A stretch of DNA of 64,000 bases from Spirosoma validum. Lineage in GTDB: Bacteria > Bacteroidota > Bacteroidia > Cytophagales > Spirosomataceae. The translations under genes and the position numbers were made by a program. The DNA lies in NCBI RefSeq assembly GCF_014699035.1, contig NZ_JACXAA010000004.1, forward strand, positions 310,001 to 374,000, read 5' to 3'. This document shows, piece after piece, positions 54,319 to 63,341 of this stretch (positions are counted from its first letter, which is position 1; each line of letters opens with the position of its first letter). A model generated the notes under the pieces. It searched no databases, was not told where the DNA came from, and was given only the letters and a program-made list of their open reading frames with translations.

Positions 54319-54831
54319 TTATTGAGGCTCGTCGCCAAATTTTTCGTTGTGGCCCGATTTGCTGGGTTGTCCTGTTAGAGCACCTTTGGCCATTTCAAAC
54401 AGATTCATCATTTTACCACCTGGTTTGTCCCAGTATTCACCCGCGTGGGTAGTGACTTTCAGAAGCGTAATATTCGGATCGTCTTTGCCTTTGGGAAACC
54501 AGGTTTTCAGAAAATCACTCCAGAGATCATTAATCTTAGCCTGATCGTCTACCACTTCGGCATGTCCTGATGTGGATACGTATACTTCTGATCCGGTATC
54601 AGAAAAGCCCAGACCGACCCGGCTATTTTGCTGAATTTCAGCTATTTTGTTCGAATCGTTGTAGGTGAAAAACCACATACATCCTTCACTATCGATTTCG
54701 TGCGTAGCCATCGGACGCGTGTGAAAATCGCCGTCGGCCTGCTGCGTCGTGAGCATGGCAATGCGGATGTCCTTGATTTTCTCTTTGAGCTGACCCAACT
54801 CGTTGAGATTTAATGTTTGTTGCGCTTGCAT
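54319..54831 (-). CDS. Pyridoxamine-5'-phosphate-oxidase-fold general stress protein
   Basis: This is a 170-aa protein of the FMN-binding split-barrel family (general stress protein 26-like). DIRIAMLTTQQADGDFHTRP, GCMWFFTYNDSNKIAEIQQN, VGLGFSDTGSEVYVSTSGHA and PNITLLKVTTHAGEYWDKPG show the typical order. Flavin or another cofactor is probably bound. No export signal. It is upstream of the SDR and photolyase genes on the same strand but separated by terminator hairpins. Confidence 0.88.
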   Translation of the reverse strand: MQAQQTLNLNELGQLKEKIKDIRIAMLTTQQADGDFHTRPMATHEIDSEGCMWFFTYNDSNKIAEIQQNSRVGLGFSDTGSEVYVSTSGHAEVVDDQAKINDLWSDFLKTWFPKGKDDPNITLLKVTTHAGEYWDKPGGKMMNLFEMAKGALTGQPSKSGHNEKFGDEPQ

Positions 54832-54998
54832 AACGTTTCTGAGTTAATTTCCCTGTCACAAGTCGGTGTTTACGGGAGAAGTTTACCGATTGCAGATATA
54901 TTTTTTTTAATCAGTCAAGCGAAATAAGTTTAACTGGGGTTGTTCACGCATGAGTTTCCTGTAGTAACGTAGCGTGGTACCTGCTTTCTTCGCAATTT

Positions 54999-55724
54999 AT
55001 GAGCATTCACATTGGTACGTCGGGGTGGAGTTACGATCACTGGCAGGGCGTTTTGTACCCGCATGATACGCCCGTTCATGATCGATTGGGGTATTATGTA
55101 CAGCGTTTTCAGACTGTCGAACTGAACAGCAGTTTTTACCGATGGCCGAAACAAGCCACCTTTGCCAGCTGGCGACGACGGTTACCCGACGGCTTTCAGC
55201 TCACGGTGAAAGCGCCCCGTGGACTGACTCACGCCAAAAAACTTTATGCGCCCGAAACCTGGATGTGCCGGATCAAAGCCTGTTGGCATGAACTGCGCGA
55301 AAAACGGGCAATCCTGTTAGTTCAGCTTTCACCCAACCATGCTTATGACTATGAACGACTAGCGTATTTTCTGGACCAGGTGCCATGGTGGATGCGTGTA
55401 GCGGTCGAATTTCGGCATCCGAGCTGGCATACGGAAGCTATTTTTACCTTGCTGGAGCAACACCAGGCCGCGTATTGCATCACGAGTGGTGCACATCTGC
55501 CCTGTATCCTGCGCGCTACAGCCCCGTTCGTGTATGTACGCATGCACGGACCCGACACGGATTGGCTTTACGGCGGCTCATACTCCGATACAGACCTGCG
55601 TTGGTGGGCTGATCGCATTCGGGAGTGGGCGGGCATGGGCAAAGACGTCTTCGTGTATTTCAATAATGACGGTGGCGGCAATGCGGTACGTAACGCCGAA
55701 ACACTACGTTGGCTCGTTGGGTAA
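54999..55724 (+). CDS. DUF72 family protein (YecE-like)
   Basis: This is a 241-aa TIM-barrel protein of the DUF72 family: IHIGTSGWSYDHWQGVLYPH at the start, FQTVELNSSFYRWPKQATFA, FQLTVKAPRGLTHAKKL, and WWMRVAVEFRHPSWHTEAIF, ending in FVYFNNDGGGNAVRNAETLR. The family is widespread, and its chemistry has not been established to my knowledge. It is divergent from the general-stress protein gene. Confidence 0.93.
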   Translation: MSIHIGTSGWSYDHWQGVLYPHDTPVHDRLGYYVQRFQTVELNSSFYRWPKQATFASWRRRLPDGFQLTVKAPRGLTHAKKLYAPETWMCRIKACWHELREKRAILLVQLSPNHAYDYERLAYFLDQVPWWMRVAVEFRHPSWHTEAIFTLLEQHQAAYCITSGAHLPCILRATAPFVYVRMHGPDTDWLYGGSYSDTDLRWWADRIREWAGMGKDVFVYFNNDGGGNAVRNAETLRWLVG

Positions 55725-55815
55725 CGACGGGAACAGTAAACCCTATCGTTCTCTGGCTTTAGCCAGTATGAGCGCGGGTACTTCGCCCGTTGCCGATTAA
55801 TCGACCTATACGCTA

Positions 55816-56706
55816 ATGAGTCAGTCCTCCAACATTACCCGTAAACAGTTTCTTAAACTAGGTGCCCTGGCTACGTCAGCGGCTCTTTTGCCTCAACTCG
55901 ATGCCTTTGCCGCTTCATCAAAAAAAGTTGGTTTACAGTTATATACACTACGGGATCTGATGGCGAAAGATCCGGATGGTACGTTAAAAAAAGTGGCGCA
56001 GATCGGCTACAAGGAAGTTGAATCGTTTGGCTACTCAGATGGCAAATTCTTCGGTAAAACGCCGAAAGACTACGCGGCATACTTAAAAAGTCTGGGCTTA
56101 TCGGCTCCCAGTGGTCACTACACGACGGGTAAAACGATGCCTAAAGCCAAAGGCACGCTAATGAACGACTGGAAGCGAGCCGTTGATGATGCCGCCACGA
56201 TTGGTCAGAAATACATGGTCTGCGCCTATCTGTTCCCCGAAGAACGTACCAAGCTAGATGATTACTTAAAGTTTGCTGATTTATTCAACAAATCGGCGGA
56301 GGTATGTAAGGCAGCTGGTATTCAATTTTGCTACCACAACCATGACTTTGAGTTTAAGCCACTGAGCGGAAAAATGCCGTATGACGTTCTAACCGGCAAT
56401 ACGGACAAAAACCTGGTAAAACTCGAACTCGATTTATATTGGGCTACTATGGCAAATCAGGACCCGGTCGCTTTGTTTAAAAAACACCCTGGTCGTTTCC
56501 CGCTTTGGCACATCAAAGACATGGAAAAAACACCCGAACGCGCGTTTGCTCCCGTCGGAACCGGATCCATCAATTTCCAGCGCATTTTCGACGCTCAGAA
56601 AACCGCAGGTCTGACGCATTACTTCGTGGAGCAGGACGTTTGCAAACTGCCGCCGTTGGAATCCATCGCGATTAGCTACAAGAACGTGGAAAAATTGAAG
56701 GTGTAA
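55816..56706 (+). CDS. Secreted sugar phosphate isomerase/epimerase-like protein
   Basis: This is a 296-aa TIM-barrel protein of the xylose-isomerase-like superfamily (AP endonuclease family 2). Its N-terminus is an export signal with a Tat-like beginning (TRKQFLKLGALATSAALLPQ). The barrel shows KKVGLQLYTLRDLMAKDPDG, IGYKEVESFGYSDGKFFG, QFCYHNHDFEFKPL (metal-site His/Glu), VKLELDLYWATMANQDP, FPLWHIKDMEK, and HYFVEQDVCKLPPLESI. Members isomerise or epimerise sugars, or act as lyases/dehydratases. The terminator 56731-56773 follows. Confidence 0.88.
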   Translation: MSQSSNITRKQFLKLGALATSAALLPQLDAFAASSKKVGLQLYTLRDLMAKDPDGTLKKVAQIGYKEVESFGYSDGKFFGKTPKDYAAYLKSLGLSAPSGHYTTGKTMPKAKGTLMNDWKRAVDDAATIGQKYMVCAYLFPEERTKLDDYLKFADLFNKSAEVCKAAGIQFCYHNHDFEFKPLSGKMPYDVLTGNTDKNLVKLELDLYWATMANQDPVALFKKHPGRFPLWHIKDMEKTPERAFAPVGTGSINFQRIFDAQKTAGLTHYFVEQDVCKLPPLESIAISYKNVEKLKV

Positions 56707-56730
56707 ACGAGCCATTGCCGACCACCAACA

Positions 56731-56773
56731 AAAATCAAAGCGGGCAAGATTCGGTCTTGCCCGCTTTGATTTT
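56731..56773. terminator. Perfect 19-bp bidirectional terminator
   Basis: AAAATCAAAGCGGGCAAGA (56731-56749) is exactly complementary to 56755-56773, with a 5-nt loop and A/T-rich ends on both sides. It lies between the convergent isomerase gene and a small hypothetical. Confidence 0.88.
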
Positions 56774-56797
56774 ATGGATTGTTGAAAAAACGTATTC

Positions 56798-57037
56798 TTA
56801 ATCAGCTTGTTCGAAAGCATAAATGTTGAAAACGTCGTCCCATTCGACTCCATTCTCATCGTTCCATTTACACTTGATCGCATCACGATTATTCACTGAT
56901 CCGATGCTTGTTTCTTCTGCATCGTAGCTATAGGCGGTCATCGTCTCGCCATTGTCGATTTTCCGAACGCGAACTTCTTCGTTACTATCCAGCTTGCCTC
57001 GAATGTAATCTGCATCGGAAACGCCATTTTTCTCCAT
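56798..57037 (-). CDS. Small hypothetical protein
   Basis: This is a 79-aa acidic soluble protein (MEKNGVSDADYIRGKLDSNE, VRVRKIDNGETMTAYSYDAE, AIKCKWNDENGVEWDDVFNI). The beta-strand-rich pattern with a KCKW...W stretch resembles small YodC-like DUF proteins, but no family is certain. It lies between the isomerase and the COX1-like mini-protein gene and ends near the shared terminator. Confidence 0.5.
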   Translation of the reverse strand: MEKNGVSDADYIRGKLDSNEEVRVRKIDNGETMTAYSYDAEETSIGSVNNRDAIKCKWNDENGVEWDDVFNIYAFEQAD

Positions 57038-57095
57038 GTCAAATCAAACGTTGTTGTGTTCTCTTATTACTGTCAAATCGAACAAAAGTTTATCG

Positions 57096-57509
57096 TTAAG
57101 TCTCTTTTCGATGAGCAGAAGGACTTCGCCGAAGCACAACGACAAACATGTTGATGATGTACAGGACCTGGCTCAACACAAGCGCCATGGCAATCCATAC
57201 CAGCCAGTTGCCAGTAAACAAAGGCAGTGTGAACGTAACGAGTGCCGCTAGCGTCAGGATCAGATGAGTAGCTGTAAGGGTTCGATTCGGTCTGGTTGTA
57301 CGGCGGCTCATCAACCAATAGCCTGCTCCAATCACTAGCAGAAATATGGAGGCCGCAAACGCAAAATGTAGATTACCAATAACGTAATACGTATCCGCAA
57401 GCTGAATATCTACCGTATGCTGGCTGAAGATAATACCTAACAAAATCAGCACAGGAATGGCTAGCCAACTGGTCATGTAAGGTTTTCTTAGCGCGGTTTT
57501 CATGGCCAA
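57096..57509 (-). CDS. Small four-helix membrane protein resembling a piece of cytochrome oxidase subunit I
   Basis: This is a 137-aa membrane protein with four hydrophobic segments (about 15-32, 45-66, 80-98 and 104-125). Between the first two lies HTVDIQLADTYYVIGNLHFA, strongly resembling the region of heme-copper oxidase subunit I that reads HDTYFVVAHFHYV, with the Asp-Thr-Tyr and His-Phe residues kept. The heme-ligand and copper-ligand histidines of the full subunit are otherwise absent, so it is not an oxidase. I recall similar small proteins in other Bacteroidota. Function unknown. It is 24 bases from the acetyl-CoA hydrolase gene upstream on the same strand. Confidence 0.7.
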   Translation of the reverse strand: MAMKTALRKPYMTSWLAIPVLILLGIIFSQHTVDIQLADTYYVIGNLHFAFAASIFLLVIGAGYWLMSRRTTRPNRTLTATHLILTLAALVTFTLPLFTGNWLVWIAMALVLSQVLYIINMFVVVLRRSPSAHRKET

Positions 57510-57533
57510 ACGTTACGTAGTTCCTCGTCTCAT

Positions 57534-58820
57534 TCAAATTCCTCCGAACCGGGCAAACGCCTGCCGTTCCAGCTCTTCCCGATGGTCGGGGTGGGCGATA
57601 TTGATAAGGGCGCGAGCGCGCTGGCGGAGGTTTTGGCCGTACAGATCGGCGATGCCATATTCCGTGACGATGTAGTGAACGTGCGCGCGGGTGGTCGTTA
57701 CGCCCGCTCCTTCTTTCAAAAACGGCACGATTTTACTAAGCCCTTTGCTTGTCATAGACGGAAGCGCGATGATCGGTTTGCCTCCTTCCGAGAGCGAGGC
57801 TCCCCGAACAAAATCCATCTGGCCACCCACACCTGAGTATTGGTACGTACCGATGGTATCCGCGCAGACTTGTCCGGTCAGGTCAATCTCGATGGCGGAG
57901 TTGATGGCGGTTACTTTCGGATTTCGTCGAATAATGGCTGTATCGTTGGTATAGCTGGCCTGCTTCATCGCAACACCGGGGTTATCATCAATGAAATCAT
58001 AAACCCGCTGGCTACCCATCACAAACGCCGACACGATGCGATAGGGGAGCACTGTTTTGTGTTCACCCGTAATGACGCCCCGCTCAACGAGGTCAATGAC
58101 GCCATCCGAGAACATTTCGGTATGAATACCTAAACCTTTGTGGTGAATAAGTTCGGCCAGCGTAGCGTTCGGTATCCCACCGATGCCAAGCTGCAACGTA
58201 GCACCGTCTTCAACCAGGCTGGCAACATACTGACCAATCTTCCGATCTTCGGCGCTGATCTCACCTGGCAACACTTCGTACATTGGCTCATCGACCTCAA
58301 TAGCCGCGTGCAGCATAGACGCCGGAATCAGGCCATCACCATGCGTGCGCGGTACGCGTGGGTTGATCTGAGCCACTACGTATTTCGCCGACCGAATAGC
58401 GGCCAGCGATACGTCGACGGATGGTCCCAACGAACAGTAGCCGTGTGCATCGGGCGGAGAAACCTGAATCAGCGCTACGTCGATGGGTAGAACTTTTCGC
58501 TGGAACAATAGGGGAACTTCGCTCAGAAAAACCGGTACGTAGTCGCCAATGCCCTGGTTGAGCTGCTTCCGCATATTCGCTCCGATAAAGAACGAATTAG
58601 GCCGAAACGATTTTTGGTACTTCTTCTCCAGATAGGGCAGGGGGCCTTCGGTATGAATATGGCATATTTCGACGTTGCTCAGGTCATCCGCCCGGTCAAC
58701 CATCGCCTTGATAAGGACATGGGGCGTCTGCGCAACGCTATGAATAAAAACGCGGTTGCCGGACTGAATGGCGGAAACGGCCTGTTCGGGGCTGGTAATT
58801 GGGAGAATAACGGACATCAA
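57534..58820 (-). CDS. Acetyl-CoA hydrolase/transferase family protein
   Basis: This is a 428-aa enzyme of the CoA-transferase family I / acetyl-CoA hydrolase group (4-hydroxybutyrate CoA-transferase-like). LIQVSPPDAHGYCSLGPSVD, LQLGIGGIPNATLAELIHHK, the catalytic Glu in GLGIHTEMFSDGVIDLVERG, and FVRGASLSEGGKPIIALPSM (GG-loop) and YGIADLYGQNLRQRARALIN are in order. It moves CoA between short-chain acids. The start is either the first or second Met. It may pair metabolically with the IcmF acyl-CoA mutase at the right end, but that is only context. Confidence 0.9.
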   Translation of the reverse strand: MMSVILPITSPEQAVSAIQSGNRVFIHSVAQTPHVLIKAMVDRADDLSNVEICHIHTEGPLPYLEKKYQKSFRPNSFFIGANMRKQLNQGIGDYVPVFLSEVPLLFQRKVLPIDVALIQVSPPDAHGYCSLGPSVDVSLAAIRSAKYVVAQINPRVPRTHGDGLIPASMLHAAIEVDEPMYEVLPGEISAEDRKIGQYVASLVEDGATLQLGIGGIPNATLAELIHHKGLGIHTEMFSDGVIDLVERGVITGEHKTVLPYRIVSAFVMGSQRVYDFIDDNPGVAMKQASYTNDTAIIRRNPKVTAINSAIEIDLTGQVCADTIGTYQYSGVGGQMDFVRGASLSEGGKPIIALPSMTSKGLSKIVPFLKEGAGVTTTRAHVHYIVTEYGIADLYGQNLRQRARALINIAHPDHREELERQAFARFGGI

Positions 58821-58955
58821 CTATAGGGGATAAGGGAATGGAGTGAATCCCACCCCAAAAATACCGACCGAACTAAACATGTTTCTTATCCAGCCAACTG
58901 ATTAGTATCAGTCCCCTGGCTTATTGTTACGCTGGTAAAAGTCAGAAGTAGACAT

Positions 58956-59019
58956 GAAACAGGCTCCGGCATGTATACCCGCTCGATTATTGGCAAGCGA
59001 CAACGTCGGAGCCTGTTTC
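58956..59019 (-). terminator. 13-bp hairpin with wide loop after the DUF2267 gene
   Basis: GAAACAGGCTCCG (58956-58968) is exactly complementary to CGGAGCCTGTTTC (59007-59019), with a 38-nt loop. It lies six bases past the stop of the DUF2267 gene (59025, leftward). Confidence 0.65.
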
Positions 59020-59024
59020 GTGGA

Positions 59025-59438
59025 TTACCTGGGTGAATTCTGTGCGGTTTGACTGCTCTCGAATAAAGGAGCGTAGTCTTCCGAAAGTGTAATCTTTATT
59101 TTATGCAACTCACCCTCGGTAACCATCCGGCCCAAAAGCTGCATAAACTGCTGCGTATAGTGTTGACCGGTTTCTTCATCGACGCCTAATTTGTCGGCTA
59201 CTCGCTGGTAAAACTCCGTTAATTTAAATCGCTCGCCCTGGTCGCGCTGCTCGGGGCTAATTTCCCGAATGATGTCCAGCAATGGAGCGGGTAACTGAGC
59301 GCCAAGGTTGTCGGCTGCATTACCGGCCAGATGTTCGGTCAGGGTGTGCAGAAAAGCCCTGGTAATGTCCAGCACTTCTTCCTCAGTCTGAACGCCGAGT
59401 TGTTCTTTGGCTTCGTGAATAAATTCAGGATATTGCAT
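59025..59438 (-). CDS. DUF2267 family protein
   Basis: This is a 137-aa helical protein. MQYPEFIHEAKEQLGVQTEE, DITRAFLHTLTEHLAGNAAD, LPAPLLDIIREISPEQRDQG, FYQRVADKLGVDEETGQHYT and LLGRMVTEGELHKIKITLSE follow the DUF2267 pattern (two repeats with GV and acidic helices). Function unknown in the family. It is downstream of the GH1 gene by 63 bases and on the same strand. Confidence 0.88.
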   Translation of the reverse strand: MQYPEFIHEAKEQLGVQTEEEVLDITRAFLHTLTEHLAGNAADNLGAQLPAPLLDIIREISPEQRDQGERFKLTEFYQRVADKLGVDEETGQHYTQQFMQLLGRMVTEGELHKIKITLSEDYAPLFESSQTAQNSPR

Positions 59439-59501
59439 AACGTTGTGAGTTGTTTATCTGCCAGCACAACCCCATGAGTAAGAATAGAGTTTGAAAAAAG
59501 A

Positions 59502-60899
59502 TCAGTTAATCGCAACCGAGTGCTCTGTCGTTAATAACTGCTGAAACCAGCGCCCCGACGCCTTCACGATACGTTGCTGAGTTCTGAAATCGACGTAGAC
59601 AAGCCCGAAGCGTGGACGGTAGCCTTCAGCCCATTCAAAATTATCCAGGAATGTCCAGGCAAAATACCCCTCGACCGGTAAACCTTCCTGTTTGGCCCGC
59701 AACACTTGCTGCAGGTACTTCTGGTGGTACTCAACCCGCGCTACGTCATGAACCGCACCCTGTTGAACCGTATCGAAAAAAGCCGCTCCGCTTTCGGTGA
59801 TGTAGATTTTTTTGACACCTTCGTATTGACTGAATTGTTGAATAACCCGATACATACTTTCGGGGTAAACTTCCCAGCCCATTTCGGTGATCGTCTGCAC
59901 GTTCCGACGCAGGGGCGATACGTCTTTGGCCCAGATATACGGCATAAAATACGATTGCTCGACGACGGCCCGGAAATAGTGCTGTAAACCAATGAAATCG
60001 TAGTCGAACGCGAGCCGCTCCATGTCGCCGGGTTTTGCTGTTTTTTTGGAGATACCGTACAGAAAAGGCAGTTCTTTGGTTGGGTAGCCTAATCCCAACG
60101 AGGGCTCAATGAAAAGCCGATTCATCAGCGCATCGACGCGGGTAGCGGCATTCTGGTCTTTGGGCGTAAACGGGTCAATGGGTGAGCAGGAGAACGTTGT
60201 GCCGACCTGTGCATCCGGTACGTTACGTCGGACAATGCGGCCGCCCTCGGCTTGCGCCAGTGTCGTGTGATGGATGACGGGCAGCAGGTTTCGCAAACTC
60301 CGCCGGCCCGGTGCATGCTGACCCGTGAAATACCCCAGGATAGAAAACGCCAGCGGTTCGTTCAGGATAATCCAGTGCTTGACTTTGTGCCCAAACGCTT
60401 TGGTACAGACATCTGTGAAGTCCGAAAACCAGTCGACGACTTTCCGATTGGGCCAGCCGCCTAAGTTCTCAAGGGCCTGTGGTAAATCCCAGTGATAGAG
60501 CGTAATCCAGGGCGTAATGCCCAGCGCAATGCATTGGTCAATTAGCTGATCATAAAAGGCCAGTCCCAGGTCGTTGATACGTCCGCCATTGGCCGGGCCA
60601 AGACCATCGGGCAGAATGCGTGACCACGACAGTGAGAAACGGAAGGAATCGAAGCCCAGTTCTTTATGCAACTGTAGATCGGATACGTAACGATCATAAA
60701 ATTCGCAGGCAACGTCGGCTGTTTCGCCGGTTTTGATCTTACCCTTCTGCCTGCTGAATGTATCCCACACGCAGGGCGTTCGTCCGTCACGATCGACAGC
60801 GCCTTCAATTTGGTAAGCGGCTGTGGCGGTGCCCCAGATAAAATCAGGACCAAACGCCTGGCGGTTCAAGGGAGATAACTCTGACAATGGAATGGGCAC
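59502..60899 (-). CDS. Glycoside hydrolase family 1 beta-glucosidase
   Basis: This is a 465-aa GH1 enzyme. The start FGPDFIWGTATAAYQIEGAV is the classic N-terminal signature. Acid/base Glu lies in WIILNEPLAFSILGYFTGQH (ILNEP; about residue 175), nucleophile Glu in YITESGAAFFDTVQQG (ITESG, usually ITENG), and the substrate loop in WTFLDNFEWAEGYRPRFGLV. All catalytic residues are present. It cleaves beta-glucosides or related sugars, likely in the cytoplasm (no signal peptide). It stands at the head of the DUF2267 unit. Confidence 0.94.
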   Translation of the reverse strand: MPIPLSELSPLNRQAFGPDFIWGTATAAYQIEGAVDRDGRTPCVWDTFSRQKGKIKTGETADVACEFYDRYVSDLQLHKELGFDSFRFSLSWSRILPDGLGPANGGRINDLGLAFYDQLIDQCIALGITPWITLYHWDLPQALENLGGWPNRKVVDWFSDFTDVCTKAFGHKVKHWIILNEPLAFSILGYFTGQHAPGRRSLRNLLPVIHHTTLAQAEGGRIVRRNVPDAQVGTTFSCSPIDPFTPKDQNAATRVDALMNRLFIEPSLGLGYPTKELPFLYGISKKTAKPGDMERLAFDYDFIGLQHYFRAVVEQSYFMPYIWAKDVSPLRRNVQTITEMGWEVYPESMYRVIQQFSQYEGVKKIYITESGAAFFDTVQQGAVHDVARVEYHQKYLQQVLRAKQEGLPVEGYFAWTFLDNFEWAEGYRPRFGLVYVDFRTQQRIVKASGRWFQQLLTTEHSVAIN

Positions 60900-61098
60900 G
60901 ATACGTTGATGGGCTAATCTCGCAAAAGTACCGAGTCACTACAAAACGATACGTAACGAAACAATTATTTAACATACGCTCTGTGGCGAATGATTTAATC
61001 GAATCTTAAGTCACCAATGGAAACTTTTCGTTGCGAATCTGTCTTGCCCAATCGCTTAGTGCCTTGATTAATTTATTGGCTAAACAATGCGATTCAGT

Positions 61099-61680
61099 AT
61101 GACAACTACTACCCAATACCTGTGGGCGGCCTTGATGGGAGCCGTTCTTCTTTCTTCGTGTAGTCGCCCGGCGGCTTATTTTCAGCGAGGATCAGCAGAG
61201 CCATTTCCGGCAGCCGCTTCTCAATCCGAAGTGGCTGGAACTCTTCCTACATCGGTCCCTGCACCGGTAGAGCCGTTAACGCAGCATGGAGAAATGGGGA
61301 CGGATTATAATGCCTACGTTCGTAAAGATAATCAGGTCGTGGCCAGTGACCGTGTAGGTGAGCATATAAATCGAATGAAGCATCTGGGCGTATCGACCCG
61401 AACGACGCAGCAGTTGGAAGAAAGTAGTACGTATCGGCAAATGAATCGGGTAGAACGGTTGATGTTGAAGGTAATAAACCGGAAAATCAGTCGGCAACTG
61501 GCCCCTAGTCGTCCCGAGAAAGCCATGGTCAACAGACCGATTCAGGTGATAGGCGCGAGCGTTTTGCTCGTAGGAGGTTTGCTACTGCTGATACTCGGCT
61601 CGGGTACAGTAGCTTTTATTGGATTGATTCTCTCGCTGGTGGGAGGGGTTGGTGTAATTGTCGGACTATTTGGCATTTGA
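61099..61680 (+). CDS. Lipoprotein with C-terminal transmembrane hairpin
   Basis: The frame is open from 61087; the ATG at 61099 begins the signal (MTTTTQYLWAALMGAVLLSS) with a lipobox cysteine (LLSSC), giving 193 aa. Residues 25-130 are polar with many Gln/Arg and a helical stretch (NRVERLMLKVINRKISRQLA). Residues 150-193 are two very hydrophobic, Gly-rich helices (VLLVGGLLLLILGSGTVAFI and GLILSLVGGVGVIVGLFGI). No family recognised. Terminator 61712-61771 follows. Confidence 0.65.
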   Translation: MTTTTQYLWAALMGAVLLSSCSRPAAYFQRGSAEPFPAAASQSEVAGTLPTSVPAPVEPLTQHGEMGTDYNAYVRKDNQVVASDRVGEHINRMKHLGVSTRTTQQLEESSTYRQMNRVERLMLKVINRKISRQLAPSRPEKAMVNRPIQVIGASVLLVGGLLLLILGSGTVAFIGLILSLVGGVGVIVGLFGI

Positions 61681-61711
61681 TGAACGAACCCCCGACTCTC
61701 GGGGAGGGTGT

Positions 61712-61771
61712 ATACAATCGAATGACCGCCCAGTCCGGTACGAATCGGATCAGGCGGTCATTCGATTGTAT
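61712..61771. terminator. Perfect 19-bp bidirectional hairpin
   Basis: ATACAATCGAATGACCGCC (61712-61730) is exactly complementary to 61753-61771; the 22-nt loop itself holds TCCG/CGGA. It lies between the convergent lipoprotein gene and the Spy-like gene. Confidence 0.85.
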
Positions 61772-61780
61772 TCGCCACGT

Positions 61781-62185
61781 CTAGCCACGGCGGCCGTAAG
61801 GAACGGGCTGATTTCTGTTATAGCGGTTGTTCTGCTGAACGGCAAACAGTCTGTCACGCTGGGCGGAGGTTAGAACGGCCAGCATATCCTGACGTTTACG
61901 GAGCTGAAGCTGACGGAGGCCATCAGGTGTCATGCGGCTTGTTGAAAACAGGCGATCATAGTTGTCTTCGATCTTATGCAACTGTTTTTCCTGCCGACGA
62001 GATAAGCCAACGATAGCATCAATGCGGTCTATTTTTAAGTCGTCCTGAACCTGGTCGCGGTCATAGCGAGAGCCACCGTATTGTGGAGGACGGTTGTCAA
62101 ACGGTTTTGAGTATACGCCTTGAGCGAAGGTTACACTGGTTGCTAAGCTGAAGAGAGTGATGGCGGCAATGATTGTCTTTTTCAT
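61781..62185 (-). CDS. Small periplasmic protein, Spy/CpxP-like pattern
   Basis: This is a 134-aa exported protein with a signal peptide ending at VTFAQG (residue 22). Residues 50-120 are helical with Arg/Gln-rich repeats (DRIDAIVGLSRRQEKQLHKI, LRQLQLRKRQDMLAVLTSAQ). The phrase VLTSAQRDRLF is like the LTxxQ motif of Spy/CpxP-type chaperones, but I see only one clear copy. Role in envelope stress is possible but unproven. It is convergent with the lipoprotein gene and 120 bases from the symporter gene end. Confidence 0.65.
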   Translation of the reverse strand: MKKTIIAAITLFSLATSVTFAQGVYSKPFDNRPPQYGGSRYDRDQVQDDLKIDRIDAIVGLSRRQEKQLHKIEDNYDRLFSTSRMTPDGLRQLQLRKRQDMLAVLTSAQRDRLFAVQQNNRYNRNQPVPYGRRG

Positions 62186-62305
62186 GTCAGTACGTTGTTT
62201 ATTTGTGCGTTACTGATTCTTAGAAGGCAATCCCGTCGTTGCGTTTAATCAAGGTATAGAGGCTTCTGGCTGAATGCCTGTTTTTAGCTATCGAATTCGG
62301 CTAAA

Positions 62306-63322
62306 TCACTTCTGAATGACCTCATATTTTTCTTTTTGCCGCTGTGCCATCGACTGAGCAATGATGCTGGCGACAATCAGTTGCAGCGCGTGGTACATCA
62401 TAATCGGTAAGAGCGCTACGCCAGCCATATTACCTGGAAATAGTACGTTGGCCATCACGCTGCCTTGTACCAGCGATTTCTTGGAGCCACAGAACAAGGC
62501 CGTAATACGGTCTTCCCGATTGAAGTTCAGTAATCGGCTGAGTAACGTAATCAAACCGAACATCAGAAAGAATAATCCCAGCATAAGCCCGGCCAGCCAC
62601 AAAAGATCATCCACTGAAATTTTCTCGAACGAATGGAGCGCGAACGATTCGCAGAAAGCGGTGTACACGATGAGCAGAATGGTAATCTGGTCGAAATACC
62701 GTAACGAGGTTTTAAATCGGGCTGCCAGCCAACCCAGCCGCTGATTCAATAACAAACCCAATATAACCGGCAGAATGACCTGAAGCGTCAGTTTCCCAAT
62801 CACATCCGTAAGATCGTATTGCCCGTTTGTGCTGGTTAATAGATAACTCATCCAGATGGGTGTAATGAATACGCCAATCAGGCTTGAAATGCTGGCATTG
62901 AAAATAGCCGCCGGAATATTGCCACCCGCAATCGACACCATCACCACCGACGACGAAACCGTTGACGGCAAGGCTGCTACGTAGAAAATGCCCAGCCACA
63001 GCAATTCGGTATCGGGCGTAAGGAACAGCGAACGGGCGGCCAGCACAACGGCCGGGAAGACCACAAACGTAGTGAGGTGAATGACCAGATGCAGCCGATA
63101 ATTCCGTAAGCCTTCCCGCAACTGACTGAAATTCAGCTTTAATCCATAAAAGAAAAAGATTAGGGAGACGCCATACGTAGCCAGCGACGATAACGAAAAA
63201 AGACCTTCCTGAATGCCGGGCTCAGGCCAGAGCTTAGCCAAACCAATCATAGCCAGGAGGGCCACTATAAACCAATCGAGCCCAACCCGAGCCAGTAGCG
63301 TACTCAACGACGTTTTAGCCAT
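62306..63322 (-). CDS. Bile acid:sodium symporter (SBF/BASS)-family transporter
   Basis: The frame is open from 63472, but ATG at 63322 (MAKTSLSTLLARVGLDWFIV) gives the standard 338-aa length. About ten hydrophobic segments are seen, including GVSLIFFFYGLKLNFSQLRE, LPSTVSSSVVMVSIAGGNIP and TALFCGSKKSLVQGSVMANV, the crossover helices and conserved Gly/Ser residues of the SBF-like subgroup (YfeH type). Solute unknown. The terminator repeat 63342-63407 separates it from IcmF, which is transcribed towards it. Confidence 0.9.
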   Translation of the reverse strand: MAKTSLSTLLARVGLDWFIVALLAMIGLAKLWPEPGIQEGLFSLSSLATYGVSLIFFFYGLKLNFSQLREGLRNYRLHLVIHLTTFVVFPAVVLAARSLFLTPDTELLWLGIFYVAALPSTVSSSVVMVSIAGGNIPAAIFNASISSLIGVFITPIWMSYLLTSTNGQYDLTDVIGKLTLQVILPVILGLLLNQRLGWLAARFKTSLRYFDQITILLIVYTAFCESFALHSFEKISVDDLLWLAGLMLGLFFLMFGLITLLSRLLNFNREDRITALFCGSKKSLVQGSVMANVLFPGNMAGVALLPIMMYHALQLIVASIIAQSMAQRQKEKYEVIQK

Positions 63323-63341
63323 AATGAATACTAACCTGATA

